A stretch of DNA of 64,000 bases from Candidatus Gastranaerophilales bacterium (GTDB lineage: Bacteria > Cyanobacteriota > Vampirovibrionia > Gastranaerophilales > Gastranaerophilaceae). A program made the position numbers and the translations under genes. A model generated the notes under the pieces. That model saw nothing but the letters and a program-made list of their open reading frames with translations, ran no database searches and was not told where the DNA came from. The stretch is taken from NCBI GenBank assembly GCA_944325025.1, contig CALUYN010000004.1:1-64000 (forward strand). Direction: 5' to 3'. Positions 16,052 through 25,171 of the stretch are shown here, piece after piece; positions within the stretch are counted from its first letter, which is position 1; each line of letters starts with the position of its first letter.

Positions 16052-18337
16052 TTAATCAACATCCACCGGCTCTCTAAGGATTTTTTCAATTGCTTCCCTA
16101 GCAGTAAAAACAAGAGGCTCCGGCACATTTGAAATTGTTGTAAATTGTCTTAAAACATCCACAACTCTTTTAAATGACCGAACAATATCGCCTTCTCCCA
16201 TATCTATCTGCTCAGTTATTGCTTCCCATTCTGCACCTTCAACCCAGAGTTCAATTAAAGAGCTGAAATAAGGATTGATATACATAGGAGCCTCAACCAT
16301 GTAACGATTTTGGACTTTTTCAACTTTTCTTCTAATATTTCTTATTAAATTCAAAGTTTTTCTAACCGGCTCAGAGATTGGAAGATAAGGAATATCAATT
16401 CTCAAATCTTCTGTTGTGATTGCGCAGACGACAGCAGCAAGCTGTGCAGGCGTAAGATTTTCTAGAATATTTGAAAATATAATTTCTGCGATAAATAATT
16501 CATTTTCAGAACGAATTTGAGAAGTTATAACACCGCGTTCAGTCGGATAATCATCTTTTAAATATCCCATATCAATTAAAACACTTCTGTGTGCGAGGAA
16601 TTTATTCCAGAAAATATCTCTCTGCCGCTCTATTTCTTTATCAAGCTTTTTCAACCGAATTGCAAATCTCGAAAGCACTTCAACATTTTTAGAATGTTTT
16701 TTATAAAGTTTACAGTTATCACAAGGGTAGTTGTGCATTTTATGGAGCAGCGCTTTTGTTTCTTTTCCGAATTGAACAGCTTCCGGAGGCAGTGGTCTGT
16801 TTTTTGCCCGTTCCTGCTTACAGATTTTTTTGTAGGTTTGCCTGTTCTGCACATAAATATGGCGCAATTTATCATACTCAAAAAGTTCGCTGTCAGAAAG
16901 TTTTGACGGGCAGATAAAATTTCGTTCTGAAATTTCATTTTGCATTTGTTCCTTTGCCTTTAAAAGCGGCTGCAGACGAGAACCTGCTGAGAAATATCCA
17001 AAACTTTTTAATATAAGTTCTTTTGCTTCCTCAAGGCTAAAACGCTGAAGCAAATTCAATACCATTGAATAAGAAGGAGAAAATCTGCTCTCAAGTGGAT
17101 TTGCATCGCTCAAGACAAGTTCTGCAACTTCCTCCGGGCTCTGAAACTGAGTTCCTACAATAACGACATACCCAACTTCATCCATTCCTCGTCTGCCGGC
17201 ACGCCCTGACATTTGTAAAAATTCACTTGCAGTAAGCATTCTATGCCCGCTGTCGGTTCGTTTACTTGTTGAACTAATTACAGTAGAACGCGCAGGCATG
17301 TTAATACCTGCAGCAAGAGTTTCTGTCGCAAATACTACTTTAATAAGACCTTTTTGAAAGAGTTTTTCTACAAGATTTTTCCATGCAGGCAATAACCCGG
17401 CATGATGAGATGCAACTCCGCAATAAAGATAATCAAGATGTTTATTGTTGTATAAATGCGGATTTTCAGCAATATATTCATCAACAAACTGTTTTATCTG
17501 AGCCTGTTCACCTTTTGTAACAAGATCTAATGATGCGCATTTTTCCATCTGCTCATCACATTTTTTTCTGGAAAAAGTAAAATATATTGCAGGCAGCATG
17601 TCATTTTCTTGAAGATTTCGTACAATATCTTTAACAAATGAACGCTTATTTTGTAACTTCTTCCCGAACAAACGTTTTTCAGGGCGGATTTTTTTATTTA
17701 GCTGACCGCTAGGAGTCAGCAGAGGCAGTAATTTAGACGGCTGAGAACTGTCAAAATAGTAAAATCTTAAAGGCACAGGTCTGAAATCAGTATCAACAAG
17801 TTCTGTTTTTGAGTGTACTGTATTTATCCAGTCTGTAAGCTCATCCGCATTAGCAACAGTTGCAGAAAGCGCAATGATTTGAACATTTGTCGGACAGTAA
17901 ATAATACTTTCTTCCCAAACAGTTCCGCGCTGTTCATCGTTCATATAATGGACTTCATCTAATACAACATATCGTACGTCTTTTAAATTATCGGCAACAG
18001 CGCCAAAATTAGTACCATACAGCATATTTCTAAAAACTTCAGTTGTCATGACAACAATTTGAGCATTTCTGTTAATTGATGTATCCCCGGTCAAAAGTCC
18101 AACCTTTTCTGAGCCGTATTTTTCACCAAAATCATAATATTTTTGGTTTGAAAGAGCTTTCAGCGGAGTTGTGTAAAAAATTCTTTTATTTTCTTCTAAT
18201 GCTTTATGTATAGCATGCTGAGCAATAACCGTTTTTCCGGCACCAGTGGGAGCACAGACAACTACACTTTTGCCGTTATCTATAAATTTACAGGCTTCTT
18301 TTTGAAAATCATCCAACTCAAATGGGAATTCGTACAT
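16052..18337 (-). CDS. Ski2-like DEAD/DEAH helicase with DSHCT domain
   Basis: 761 residues. Seen: Walker A APTGAGKT (29-36), DEVHYM (motif II), SATVAN (motif III), QMSGRAGRRG (motif VI), a middle region with a Cys pair PCDNCKLYKK, and a C-terminal DSHCT-type helical domain (about 590-750, with VVCAITTEDLR and MGEGDIVRSFKRVVDVLRQ). This is the layout of Ski2/Mtr4 RNA helicases. Cyanobacteria have a homologue, possibly for RNA turnover, while many other bacteria lack it. The start ATG at 18337 has AAGGAGAT upstream. Confidence 0.92.
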   Translation of the reverse strand: MYEFPFELDDFQKEACKFIDNGKSVVVCAPTGAGKTVIAQHAIHKALEENKRIFYTTPLKALSNQKYYDFGEKYGSEKVGLLTGDTSINRNAQIVVMTTEVFRNMLYGTNFGAVADNLKDVRYVVLDEVHYMNDEQRGTVWEESIIYCPTNVQIIALSATVANADELTDWINTVHSKTELVDTDFRPVPLRFYYFDSSQPSKLLPLLTPSGQLNKKIRPEKRLFGKKLQNKRSFVKDIVRNLQENDMLPAIYFTFSRKKCDEQMEKCASLDLVTKGEQAQIKQFVDEYIAENPHLYNNKHLDYLYCGVASHHAGLLPAWKNLVEKLFQKGLIKVVFATETLAAGINMPARSTVISSTSKRTDSGHRMLTASEFLQMSGRAGRRGMDEVGYVVIVGTQFQSPEEVAELVLSDANPLESRFSPSYSMVLNLLQRFSLEEAKELILKSFGYFSAGSRLQPLLKAKEQMQNEISERNFICPSKLSDSELFEYDKLRHIYVQNRQTYKKICKQERAKNRPLPPEAVQFGKETKALLHKMHNYPCDNCKLYKKHSKNVEVLSRFAIRLKKLDKEIERQRDIFWNKFLAHRSVLIDMGYLKDDYPTERGVITSQIRSENELFIAEIIFSNILENLTPAQLAAVVCAITTEDLRIDIPYLPISEPVRKTLNLIRNIRRKVEKVQNRYMVEAPMYINPYFSSLIELWVEGAEWEAITEQIDMGEGDIVRSFKRVVDVLRQFTTISNVPEPLVFTAREAIEKILREPVDVD

Positions 18338-18453
18338 GATATCTCCTTAACTGCTATTATGACAGAAATATTAATATTTGTAAAATCAATTAAAAATTTA
18401 AAGCAAAAAATTTTTTTAGGGGTGTTATTATTGAAGAATAAAAGGAGAAAATT

Positions 18454-18906
18454 ATGCAAATATCAAATTATCAGCAAAACAACAATACATTTACCGGATT
18501 TAGATTTAACCCTGCAAGCAAGGAAAGAGTGTATCAGATATTAGAAGGGCTTAATGATGCAAGAGTAACAAGCAAATGCCGAAATATTATAGCTAGTCAG
18601 AAAGACAACCCTATTGATATTGAAATTAGAAATCTTGATTACTGCTTCGGACAAAAAATTGATGATGGGTTAGAAGCATATATTGAGGGGGAACTTTCAC
18701 ATGACAACACTGGAATGGATAATTTCGGGTTCCCTCATGCAAGAGAAATTTTTGACGAAAAATTTAATATTGTCAAATTCTTCCGTACTGCTGCAAAAAA
18801 AGCAGAAAAAGCTTTTAACAAACAAATTAGTCAGCGAATTGTCAACGGAGAAAATCCCGATACACTAAACAGAAAAGCCATCGAAAGTTTAGACGAAATA
18901 ATTTAA
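18454..18906 (+). CDS. Small hypothetical protein with N-terminal FTGFRF motif
   Basis: 150 residues, no family recognised. N-terminus MQISNYQQNNNTFTGFRFNP, then a soluble alpha/beta region and a basic, probably helical C-terminus. The start follows AAAAGGAGAAAATT. It lies 9 bp before a probable paralogue (18916): both start MQ, carry an aromatic-x-Gly motif by residue 20, and share spacing of hydrophobic residues through a shared 'D-I-x-x-L' strand, an 'F-x-K/R' segment and a Lys/Ala-rich helix. The pair forms a two-gene unit ending at the terminator 19344. Confidence 0.75.
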   Translation: MQISNYQQNNNTFTGFRFNPASKERVYQILEGLNDARVTSKCRNIIASQKDNPIDIEIRNLDYCFGQKIDDGLEAYIEGELSHDNTGMDNFGFPHAREIFDEKFNIVKFFRTAAKKAEKAFNKQISQRIVNGENPDTLNRKAIESLDEII

Positions 18907-18915
18907 GGAGAAATT

Positions 18916-19314
18916 ATGCAAGTAAATTTAAACAGCAAAGCATCTAACAAACCATATTTTGGAATGGCTATTCACTCAAATGAAAACGTTAACAAGCTAA
19001 TTAAATTAAGAATTAAAAATAATGTAGAACTTGAGAAATTAAAAAAAATCATTGATAAACAGTCAAATAATAAATTGGTAGACATAACACTATTAACAGA
19101 TGGTAAAAGAATATGTGCTAATGTATATACTTTAGAACAAAACGAACAAACTCATAGATTTAATAAGCAATTTAATGAAAACTTTTTAACTAAAATATTT
19201 GGTGGAACTGTCGGATTTATTGAAAAAGTAGCAAATTATGCAGATAATGCAGCTACCAAAATTCAGCAAAGAAAAGCAATGGATATTGATGGCGTTTTAA
19301 ACAAAATGAAATAA
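18916..19314 (+). CDS. Small hypothetical protein with N-terminal YFGMAI motif
   Basis: 132 residues, no family recognised. N-terminus MQVNLNSKASNKPYFGMAI, then charged helices, a strand region (KLVDITLLTDGKRI) and a C-terminal hydrophobic/Lys-rich stretch (about 90-132). Start preceded by TAAGGAGAAATT. Likely a diverged copy of the upstream gene at 18454; see that entry for the shared pattern. Role unknown. Confidence 0.75.
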   Translation: MQVNLNSKASNKPYFGMAIHSNENVNKLIKLRIKNNVELEKLKKIIDKQSNNKLVDITLLTDGKRICANVYTLEQNEQTHRFNKQFNENFLTKIFGGTVGFIEKVANYADNAATKIQQRKAMDIDGVLNKMK

Positions 19315-19343
19315 CCTCATTAAAAAAAGTCAAATAAAGTAAT

Positions 19344-19373
19344 AAAAAAGCTCCTTTTAAAAGGAGCTTTTTT
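19344..19373. terminator. Bidirectional terminator between the 18916 gene and serS
   Basis: A 15-bp perfect stem, AAAAAAGCTCCTTTT with AAAAGGAGCTTTTTT, with A and T runs on the two sides, so it works for both converging genes. Confidence 0.85.
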
Positions 19374-19388
19374 ATATATATTCTTTAA

Positions 19389-20654
19389 TTAAATCCTATC
19401 AAATCCAGTGTATTTTCTTAAAACTTCAGGAATAATAATTGTTCCGTCTTCTTGCTGGTAATTTTCTACAATTGCTGCAAAAGTTCTACCAACAGCAAGT
19501 CCTGAACCATTGATCGTATGAACAAATTGAGTTTTTCCTGTAGCTTTATCACGGTATCTTATATTAGCACGTCTTGCTTGATAATCTCCAAAGTTAGAAC
19601 AGCTAGAAATTTCTTTATAAGCTCCATAAGATGGCATCCAAACTTCTAAATCCCAACATTTATTAGCTGAAAAACCAATATCACCAGTAGATAGGGCTTC
19701 ACGTCTATATGGAAGTTCTAATAATTGAAGCATTTTTTCCGCGTCTTCAGTTAATTTTTCATGTTCTTCTTTACTTGTTTGAGGAGTACATAATTTTACA
19801 AGCTCAACCTTGTTGAATTGGTGAACTCTAATCAAACCTCTTGTATCTTTACCTGCAGAACCTGATTCTCTTCTAAAACATGGAGTATATGCTGTCATAT
19901 ATTTAGGTAAATCGTCTTCTGATAAAATTTCACCAGAATAAATATTTGTAACAGGAACTTCAGCAGTTGGAATCAAGTATAAATCTTCATCAACACATTT
20001 ATACATATCTTCTTTAAATTTTGGAAGCTGACCAGTACCTGTCATGGTAGCTGCATTAGCCATAAAGGGCGGCAAAACTTCTTCATATCCTTGCTCTGAT
20101 GTATGGTAATCAAGGAAAAAGTTTATTATTGCACGTTCAAGTTTAGCACCTTTACCGCGGTAAAGAATAAATCTGCTTTGAGAGAGTTTTACACCGCGTT
20201 CAAAATCAACAAGCCCTTTTTCTTCACACAAATCCCAGTGAGCTTTAAAATCAAAGTCAAATTTTCTCGGCTCACCCCATTTGTAAACTTCTACATTATC
20301 ATCTTCAGAAAGCCCGATTGGGGTTGTTTCATCCGGAATATTCGGGATATGAAGCAAAATATCGCGCTGTTTATTATCTAATTCAGTTTGTTTTTCTTCT
20401 AATGCTTTTATATCATCTCCGAGCTTGCGGACTTCTTCTTGAACAGCGTCTGTATTTTCACCATTCTTTTTCATTAATCCTATTTTTTGCGAATCATTTT
20501 TTCTTTTAGCACGGAGTTCATCAACTTGAGTTTGAATTTTTCTTCTCTCAACATCAATTTCTAAAACTTCATCAATAGAAAGTTCCGGATTTCTCCTTTT
20601 TAAAAGTTCATTTACCTTTTCGGGATTTTCTCTAATCATTTTTATATCAAGCAT
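19389..20654 (-). CDS. serS: Seryl-tRNA synthetase
   Basis: A 421-residue class II synthetase that charges tRNA-Ser. Seen: the N-terminal antiparallel coiled-coil arm (about 30-100) that grips the long variable arm, motif 2 in [24 protein letters not shown], and motif 3 in [20 protein letters not shown] chose the ATG at 20654 ([11 protein letters not shown]), which has AAGGTGG 6 nt upstream; an in-frame GTG at 20663 falls inside that ribosome site. Confidence 0.96.
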   Translation of the reverse strand: MLDIKMIRENPEKVNELLKRRNPELSIDEVLEIDVERRKIQTQVDELRAKRKNDSQKIGLMKKNGENTDAVQEEVRKLGDDIKALEEKQTELDNKQRDILLHIPNIPDETTPIGLSEDDNVEVYKWGEPRKFDFDFKAHWDLCEEKGLVDFERGVKLSQSRFILYRGKGAKLERAIINFFLDYHTSEQGYEEVLPPFMANAATMTGTGQLPKFKEDMYKCVDEDLYLIPTAEVPVTNIYSGEILSEDDLPKYMTAYTPCFRRESGSAGKDTRGLIRVHQFNKVELVKLCTPQTSKEEHEKLTEDAEKMLQLLELPYRREALSTGDIGFSANKCWDLEVWMPSYGAYKEISSCSNFGDYQARRANIRYRDKATGKTQFVHTINGSGLAVGRTFAAIVENYQQEDGTIIIPEVLRKYTGFDRI

Positions 20655-20777
20655 TCTTACCACCTTTACAGATTTGCGTCTGAATTTTCATATAATAAAC
20701 GTACAACACTCATATTCTAGTTTAAATAAAAGTTATAATCAAGATTGTAATTATCTGTGTACATTTGTAAAGAATTA

Positions 20778-20805
20778 TTGTTTTTCTTGACACATAATGT
20801 ATAAT
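20778..20805 (+). promoter_or_regulatory. Probable promoter of the 108-residue protein gene
   Basis: TTGTTT (20778-20783), 16 nt, TATAAT (20800-20805). A TTGACA at 20787 lies only 7 nt from the -10 and is unlikely to be the -35. TTTGTAAAGAA at 20764 resembles one half of the HLR1 element. Confidence 0.4.
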
Positions 20806-20827
20806 ATTGACAAAAGGGTATGTGTTT

Positions 20828-21154
20828 ATGATGTTTAAAAAGCTTGTTCAAAAATTAAAAATTGAAAAGGAAAAATCATCAAGTGCAGCTATTAATCCAA
20901 TTGATGTAGATTTTGATGGAAGAAAACATGACTTTTTAAGCAAGATGACCAAAAATGCATTGAATTTATATGAAAAACAATGTGATATTAAAAATTTTAC
21001 AAAACTTGCCCTTTCTAATCCAGAAAATACCTCGCATAATGATATTGTAAACGAACTTTTTTCAAAAGGTATTATAGATCCTGCAGATGACGAAAAACTT
21101 CTTGAACTTTCTGACAACAGAAGATTTTTAAAAGATTTAGGGCTTATTGATTAA
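20828..21154 (+). CDS. Small hypothetical soluble protein
   Basis: 108 residues from the ATG at 20828, which has AAGGG 9 nt upstream; an in-frame TTG at 20807 would overlap the promoter. The protein is charged and mainly helical. Residues about 25-108 look like a small helical domain ending NRRFLKDLGLID. No family recognised, no signal peptide. Its last 11 bp overlap the convergent isocitrate dehydrogenase gene. Confidence 0.7.
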   Translation: MMFKKLVQKLKIEKEKSSSAAINPIDVDFDGRKHDFLSKMTKNALNLYEKQCDIKNFTKLALSNPENTSHNDIVNELFSKGIIDPADDEKLLELSDNRRFLKDLGLID

Positions 21155-22142
21155 GATGTTTTATTATTGCATCTGTAAATTCGGTAGTGGTTGCCATACC
21201 GCCTAAATCTTGCGTATATATACCATCACTAAATGTTTTAAATAAAGCGTTCTCTATTTTTTGAGCGTGCGAATATTCATTAATATACTTGAGCATTTCA
21301 ATAGCAGACAAAAGAAGAGCAGTAGGATTAGCTTTATTTTGTCCTTTTATGTCGGGAGCAGAACCATGAACAGGCTCAAACACTGCATAATCTTTCCCGA
21401 TATTAGCCCCTTGAGCTACTCCTAGCCCGCCAATAAGTCCGGCGCACAAATCAGACACGATATCACCGTATAAATTTGGCAATACAAGAACATCAAACTG
21501 CGAAGGGTTCTGTACAAGCTGCATGCACAGATTATCAACAAGAATTTCACGGGTTTTAATGTTTTTATAGTCAGCTGATACATTTCTGAAGCACTCAAGA
21601 AATAAACCGTCAGAAAGTTTCATGATATTAGCTTTTGTAACAACACAAACTTCTTTACGGCTATTTTTTAGAGCGTAATCAAACGCAAAACGGCAAATTC
21701 TTTCCGAAGCTTTTCTTGTTATAAGTTTGATACTTTCAGCCGTGTCAATATCAACCTGACGTTCTATCCCTGCATACAAATCTTCTGTATTTTCCCGCAC
21801 AACAACAATATCAACATTATCAAATTTTGTTTTAACATTAGGGAGATTTTTGCATGGTCTGATATTAGCGTATAAATCCAGTTCTTTTCTTAACTGAACA
21901 TTAACAGAGCGGAAACCTTTTCCAATAGGAGTTGTAACAGGAGCCTTCAGGGCAACTTTACTTCTTTTTATGGAGTCTAAAACCCTTTGCGGCAAAGGTG
22001 TACCTTCTTTTTCTATAACATCTGCACCTGCAGTTTGCACATCCCAATCAATTTTTAACCCTGAAGCATCAATAATTTTTACAACGGCATCCGAAATTTC
22101 CGGCCCTATTCCATCTCCATTAATCAATGTTATTTGTTTCAT
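21144..22142 (-). CDS. NAD-type isocitrate/isopropylmalate dehydrogenase family enzyme
   Basis: 332 residues of the beta-decarboxylating dehydrogenase family. Seen: GDGIGPEI (8-15), LRKELDLYANIRPCK (substrate Arg residues), VVVRENTEDLYAGIE, LVDNLCMQLV, and VLPNLYGDIVSDLCAGLIGG. The ENTEDLYAGIE form and short length fit NAD-dependent isocitrate dehydrogenase, making 2-oxoglutarate; isopropylmalate or homoisocitrate dehydrogenase is less likely because no leucine genes are nearby. Substrate needs a tree to settle. The start overlaps the 3' end of the Cys-rich gene at 22120-22401 by 23 bp, so they are probably co-transcribed. Confidence 0.85.
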   Translation of the reverse strand: MKQITLINGDGIGPEISDAVVKIIDASGLKIDWDVQTAGADVIEKEGTPLPQRVLDSIKRSKVALKAPVTTPIGKGFRSVNVQLRKELDLYANIRPCKNLPNVKTKFDNVDIVVVRENTEDLYAGIERQVDIDTAESIKLITRKASERICRFAFDYALKNSRKEVCVVTKANIMKLSDGLFLECFRNVSADYKNIKTREILVDNLCMQLVQNPSQFDVLVLPNLYGDIVSDLCAGLIGGLGVAQGANIGKDYAVFEPVHGSAPDIKGQNKANPTALLLSAIEMLKYINEYSHAQKIENALFKTFSDGIYTQDLGGMATTTEFTDAIIKHLNQ

Positions 22143-22401
22143 TATTCCTCACAATATGAAGTTTTCGTTCAAACTTTTCAAAAAATCCGCAATTAGTGAC
22201 GGTTAAACTATCTTCCAAATAAACAACCCCTATACCCAATGCCGTCAACAGCGGGCATGAAACGCCCTCTGCATAGAATTTGCAATCCATACACTGGTCA
22301 TCATCTTCTATATATATTTTACCGTCATCGCAATACATACAAGCATTATACATCTTTGGGTCTTGTTTGTAAATAAAAAAAACGTTAATATTTCTTAACA
22401 T
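22120..22401 (-). CDS. Small Cys-rich hypothetical protein
   Basis: 93 residues from the ATG at 22401, or 77 from an internal ATG at 22353 (MYNACMYCDDGK); neither has a good ribosome site. Seen: two CxxC pairs (CMYC and CMDC) and two later Cys (SCPLL, TNCGFF), an arrangement that suits zinc or Fe-S binding. No family recognised. It lies directly upstream of and overlaps the isocitrate dehydrogenase gene. It also shares its upstream region (22402-22484) with the divergent HLR1-like promoter of the 22485 gene. Confidence 0.7.
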   Translation of the reverse strand: MLRNINVFFIYKQDPKMYNACMYCDDGKIYIEDDDQCMDCKFYAEGVSCPLLTALGIGVVYLEDSLTVTNCGFFEKFERKLHIVRNNETNNID

Positions 22402-22449
22402 AATCTATATTAATAAGCAATTTCTAAACAAAAAAATTTTTTATGTAAT
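22383..22449 (+). promoter_or_regulatory. HLR1-like promoter F, upstream of the 22485 gene
   Basis: CGTTAATATTTCTTAACAT (22383-22401), 14 nt, AGCAATT (22416-22422), then a T/A block with TTTATGTA at 22440-22447. The first block is nearly the reverse complement of the one at 157-175. The 19-nt phase from AGCAATT to the block is kept. This is a weaker member, with an imperfect HLR1 repeat. A direct repeat AGGTAGGTTA (22452-22461 and 22473-22482) follows, its second copy acting as ribosome site. Confidence 0.5.
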
Positions 22450-22484
22450 TAAGGTAGGTTAGATACAAAATTAGGTAGGTTAAA

Positions 22485-23267
22485 ATGGTTGGTATTTCAA
22501 GAATACTAAAAGCCGGAGGCAGGTTGTTATTTGATCCTAAATTTCAGGATACAGTAACAGATACTATTAAGGCTTCTAAAAAAGTTTCCGGCTACAAAAA
22601 TATACATAAACAGATTGGAGATGCTTTTGTCAAAGCTGATAGAGCAACAGTAAATACTCCATTCTGGTCAAACATGAAAAAATCTCTAACAAGCCTTTTC
22701 CCGGATATCAAAAACAGTTGGAAAGCCGCAAAGGGCATAGGAGGCAAAAGTAAGGCTGTATTCGGACAGTTTGCTAAAAGGATGCCTCTGTTAGGTGTAC
22801 TTTTAACTCTAGCATTAGAGGTACCTAATATAGTTTCTGCATTTAAAGATAAAGGACTGGTAGGCGGACTTGTTGAAACAGGGAAATCAACAGCAAGACT
22901 TGCGGGGGCAACAGCAGGATTTGCTATAGGTCAGGCACTAATTCCAATACCTTTAGTAGGCGGTTTGATAGGAGGCTTTGTTGGTGATTGGCTTGTCAGC
23001 AAAGTTGTCGGCAAAAGTCATTCCGAAAAAAAAGCTGAAGCAGAGGCAGAAGTTAAATCTGCCCAAGAAGCAACACAAACAACAAATCCATATGCACAAG
23101 TTGGAAGTTCAGGGACATCAGGCATAAATTATGTTCAGCCGACAATGACTCCGCAGCAATTGTTGGCAATGCAGCAGATGCTATACAGCGGCGGCTTCGG
23201 TAATCCTATGGATCAAGACTTTATGGCAATGACATCCGGGATGAACAGACTTAACTACTTATGTTAA
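22485..23267 (+). CDS. Glycine-zipper membrane protein, unrecognised family
   Basis: 260 residues. Seen: a basic N-terminal half (about 1-100), a short hydrophobic stretch MPLLGVLLTLALEVPNIV (about 101-118), then a long Gly/Ala/Val region (about 129-176, with GATAGFAIGQ and VGGLIGGFVGDW) that forms glycine-zipper helices, and a polar tail (180-260) rich in Ala/Gln/Met. Paralogue of the next gene (23443): same order of basic region, 'EVP/EIP-xI-x-x-A' segment and VGGLIGGFV zipper. Such zippers occur in pore-forming and membrane-inserting proteins. Function unknown; HLR1-like promoter F upstream. Confidence 0.8.
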   Translation: MVGISRILKAGGRLLFDPKFQDTVTDTIKASKKVSGYKNIHKQIGDAFVKADRATVNTPFWSNMKKSLTSLFPDIKNSWKAAKGIGGKSKAVFGQFAKRMPLLGVLLTLALEVPNIVSAFKDKGLVGGLVETGKSTARLAGATAGFAIGQALIPIPLVGGLIGGFVGDWLVSKVVGKSHSEKKAEAEAEVKSAQEATQTTNPYAQVGSSGTSGINYVQPTMTPQQLLAMQQMLYSGGFGNPMDQDFMAMTSGMNRLNYLC

Positions 23268-23345
23268 AAATACACATATAGTGTGAGGCAATACATATAT
23301 GATGCAAGGTCTAAAAAGGCTTTGCATCTTCGCCTTATGTATAAC

Positions 23346-23400
23346 TTTACATTTGTTTACAATAAAGGCAATTTTTTAACACATATTTTTTTTATATATA
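23346..23400 (+). promoter_or_regulatory. HLR1 promoter E, upstream of the 23443 gene
   Basis: TTTACATT-TG-TTTACAAT (23346-23363) is a perfect HLR1 double repeat. GGCAATT follows at 23367-23373, and the block TTTTTTTTATATATA at 23386-23400 lies exactly 19 nt after it, as in the other members. HLR1 is closer to the GCAATT box here (3 nt instead of about 14). An imperfect hairpin with arms GATGCAA/TTGCATC lies before it at about 23301-23330 and may end the upstream gene. Confidence 0.6.
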
Positions 23401-23442
23401 TACACGGGGAAAATAAAAGAATTATTCATTAAGGGGAAAATT

Positions 23443-24771
23443 ATGGCTGGAACTGATAATATTCAAGCCCAAAATTTAGTATTGACAAATTGGTTAAATG
23501 GAGTCCAAGCGCCGGCGCCTGAAATTACAACAGGGGATAAAATGCAGGCAATGGGCAGTGAATTCTTAGTAGGAACAGCGGGTATTGTCGCATTGCCTCT
23601 TGCAGGGAATCTATTCAAAACGCCTTGGCAAAGTTTTAAAGGCATGGGCAAAGACGGCAAAAGCTATTTAGACGTCTGGAGAGAACTTTCAGAACAGTCA
23701 AGAGCACAAAAAGCTGCATTGAAAGGCGATAATATCTGGCAGTCATACTTAAACAGAAGAATGTACGGTCAAATTCAAGGAATTGGAGCTGAAATTCCGA
23801 CTTTCGATTCTAATACAGATCTTTCAAAATTAAAGCCTAAACAGCTTCTAAAATATCAAAATACAGTAACTAAGAGCGCATACTATAGCGATGCAAAGCG
23901 CATTCTTGAAGAAACAAAGCAAATGCTTGAAAATGCTAAAAAGAATGGAACAACTGTACCCAAAGCAACGTTAAAAGCGCAACTGAACAAACTCAGAGAA
24001 GCAGTTCGCCTGGGTGATGCAAAAGTTAATTCAGCAATGCAAAGCGGAATACTTAAACCTACATCGTGGTTTGGGAAAGCAAAACATCAAATAAAACTGA
24101 AAACAGGCGGTTATAAAATAAACAATGCTTTATTAAAGACAACCAGAGGAGCTTCTGCACTAAAATGTGCATCTAAATGCGTAAAAGGTGCTGGTTGGAT
24201 GGCAGCAATTCAGGGAATAATGGAAATACCTGATATTATTAACGCATATAAAATAGATAAAGCAGAAAAAGCTGCCGGCAGAGAATCAAACAGAGGGAAC
24301 AAGCAACTTCTGAAATCCGGAGTAAAAGTAGGAACAAGCATACTTGGATATGCCGCCGGTGCGGCAGCCGCAGGGGCAATAGCAGGTACAGTTGTTCCAG
24401 GTATAGGCAACGTTGCCGGAGCAGTTGTAGGCTTTGTAGGCGGCTTGATAGGCGGTTTTGTTGCAAGTTGGGCTGCAGGAAAGGCAATGGATGCAGCAAC
24501 AGGTGAAAAAGATTCACTTAATAAATCAGAAGCAGACTTATACGCAGAAGAACAAAATCAAATAGCAGCTAAAGAAGCCGAAGAAGCGGCAAATCTTGCA
24601 GCGATGAGCGGAGAATATCAGGATCAAATACTGGCAGCAGCTGAACAAATGATTGAACAGGGCGACGCGTCGGAAGATGTACTTGAAGCATACGACTATC
24701 TGATTAACCACAGAGAAAGCAGAATACTTGATTTACTTCAAAATATTCAAAATATGGATTATGCAGCATAA
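23443..24771 (+). CDS. Large glycine-zipper membrane protein, paralogue of the 22485 gene
   Basis: 442 residues, family not recognised. Seen: a hydrophobic stretch at about 35-50, a charged helical region (60-280), the segment GIMEIPDIINAYK shared in pattern with the 22485 product, a Gly/Ala zipper region (about 296-348, ending VGFVGGLIGGFVASW), and an acidic Ala/Glu-rich C-terminal coil (350-442). Start preceded by TTAAGGGGAAAATT. It has the perfect HLR1 site at 23346 and its own terminator at 24786. Membrane insertion is likely; resemblance to bacteriocin-like pore helices is compositional only. Confidence 0.8.
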   Translation: MAGTDNIQAQNLVLTNWLNGVQAPAPEITTGDKMQAMGSEFLVGTAGIVALPLAGNLFKTPWQSFKGMGKDGKSYLDVWRELSEQSRAQKAALKGDNIWQSYLNRRMYGQIQGIGAEIPTFDSNTDLSKLKPKQLLKYQNTVTKSAYYSDAKRILEETKQMLENAKKNGTTVPKATLKAQLNKLREAVRLGDAKVNSAMQSGILKPTSWFGKAKHQIKLKTGGYKINNALLKTTRGASALKCASKCVKGAGWMAAIQGIMEIPDIINAYKIDKAEKAAGRESNRGNKQLLKSGVKVGTSILGYAAGAAAAGAIAGTVVPGIGNVAGAVVGFVGGLIGGFVASWAAGKAMDAATGEKDSLNKSEADLYAEEQNQIAAKEAEEAANLAAMSGEYQDQILAAAEQMIEQGDASEDVLEAYDYLINHRESRILDLLQNIQNMDYAA

Positions 24772-24785
24772 GTAAAACTAAATAT

Positions 24786-24823
24786 AAAAAAAACAGAAAG
24801 TTAAATTAACTTTCTGTTTTTTT
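24786..24823. terminator. Bidirectional terminator
   Basis: AAAACAGAAAGTTAA faces TTAACTTTCTGTTTT, with A and T runs outside. It lies between the 23443 gene and the converging small gene ending at 24826, serving both. Confidence 0.85.
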
Positions 24824-24825
24824 GC

Positions 24826-24999
24826 CTAAATAGATGAAATATTAAAATCTCTTTCAGCTCTGCTTGAGGTTGACTCAAATACAGCTTTCAAAAATCGTTC
24901 AATAGTCGCTTCCATTGAAGAAATTTCATTTTTCAAGGCTTTATAGTTTTCTTCTTTAACATCCCTCAGTGCATTTTCAAAAATCTCGTCATGATACAT
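24826..24999 (-). CDS. 57-residue hypothetical protein
   Basis: A short gene with a strong ribosome site (AAAGGAGATTTGAT before the ATG at 24999). The product is acidic and amphipathic: it starts MYHDEIFENALRDVKEE and continues as one long predicted helix with heptad-like hydrophobics (ENYKALKNEISSMEATI), so a coiled coil is likely. Its stop is 3 bp before a strong terminator. No family recognised. Confidence 0.75.
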   Translation of the reverse strand: MYHDEIFENALRDVKEENYKALKNEISSMEATIERFLKAVFESTSSRAERDFNISSI

Positions 25000-25171
25000 A
25001 TCAAATCTCCTTTAATAACTTGCAGTTTCCTGCAAAAACTACTTCACATATTCCCTATAACGGAATTTTTTAAACTTTCTTTAACAAAAAGCATAATATT
25101 GTTACAAAATTTATTATTTCTACAAAATAAAATTACTTTAATGTAGAATATTAAAATACAGGGGAAAAAGA

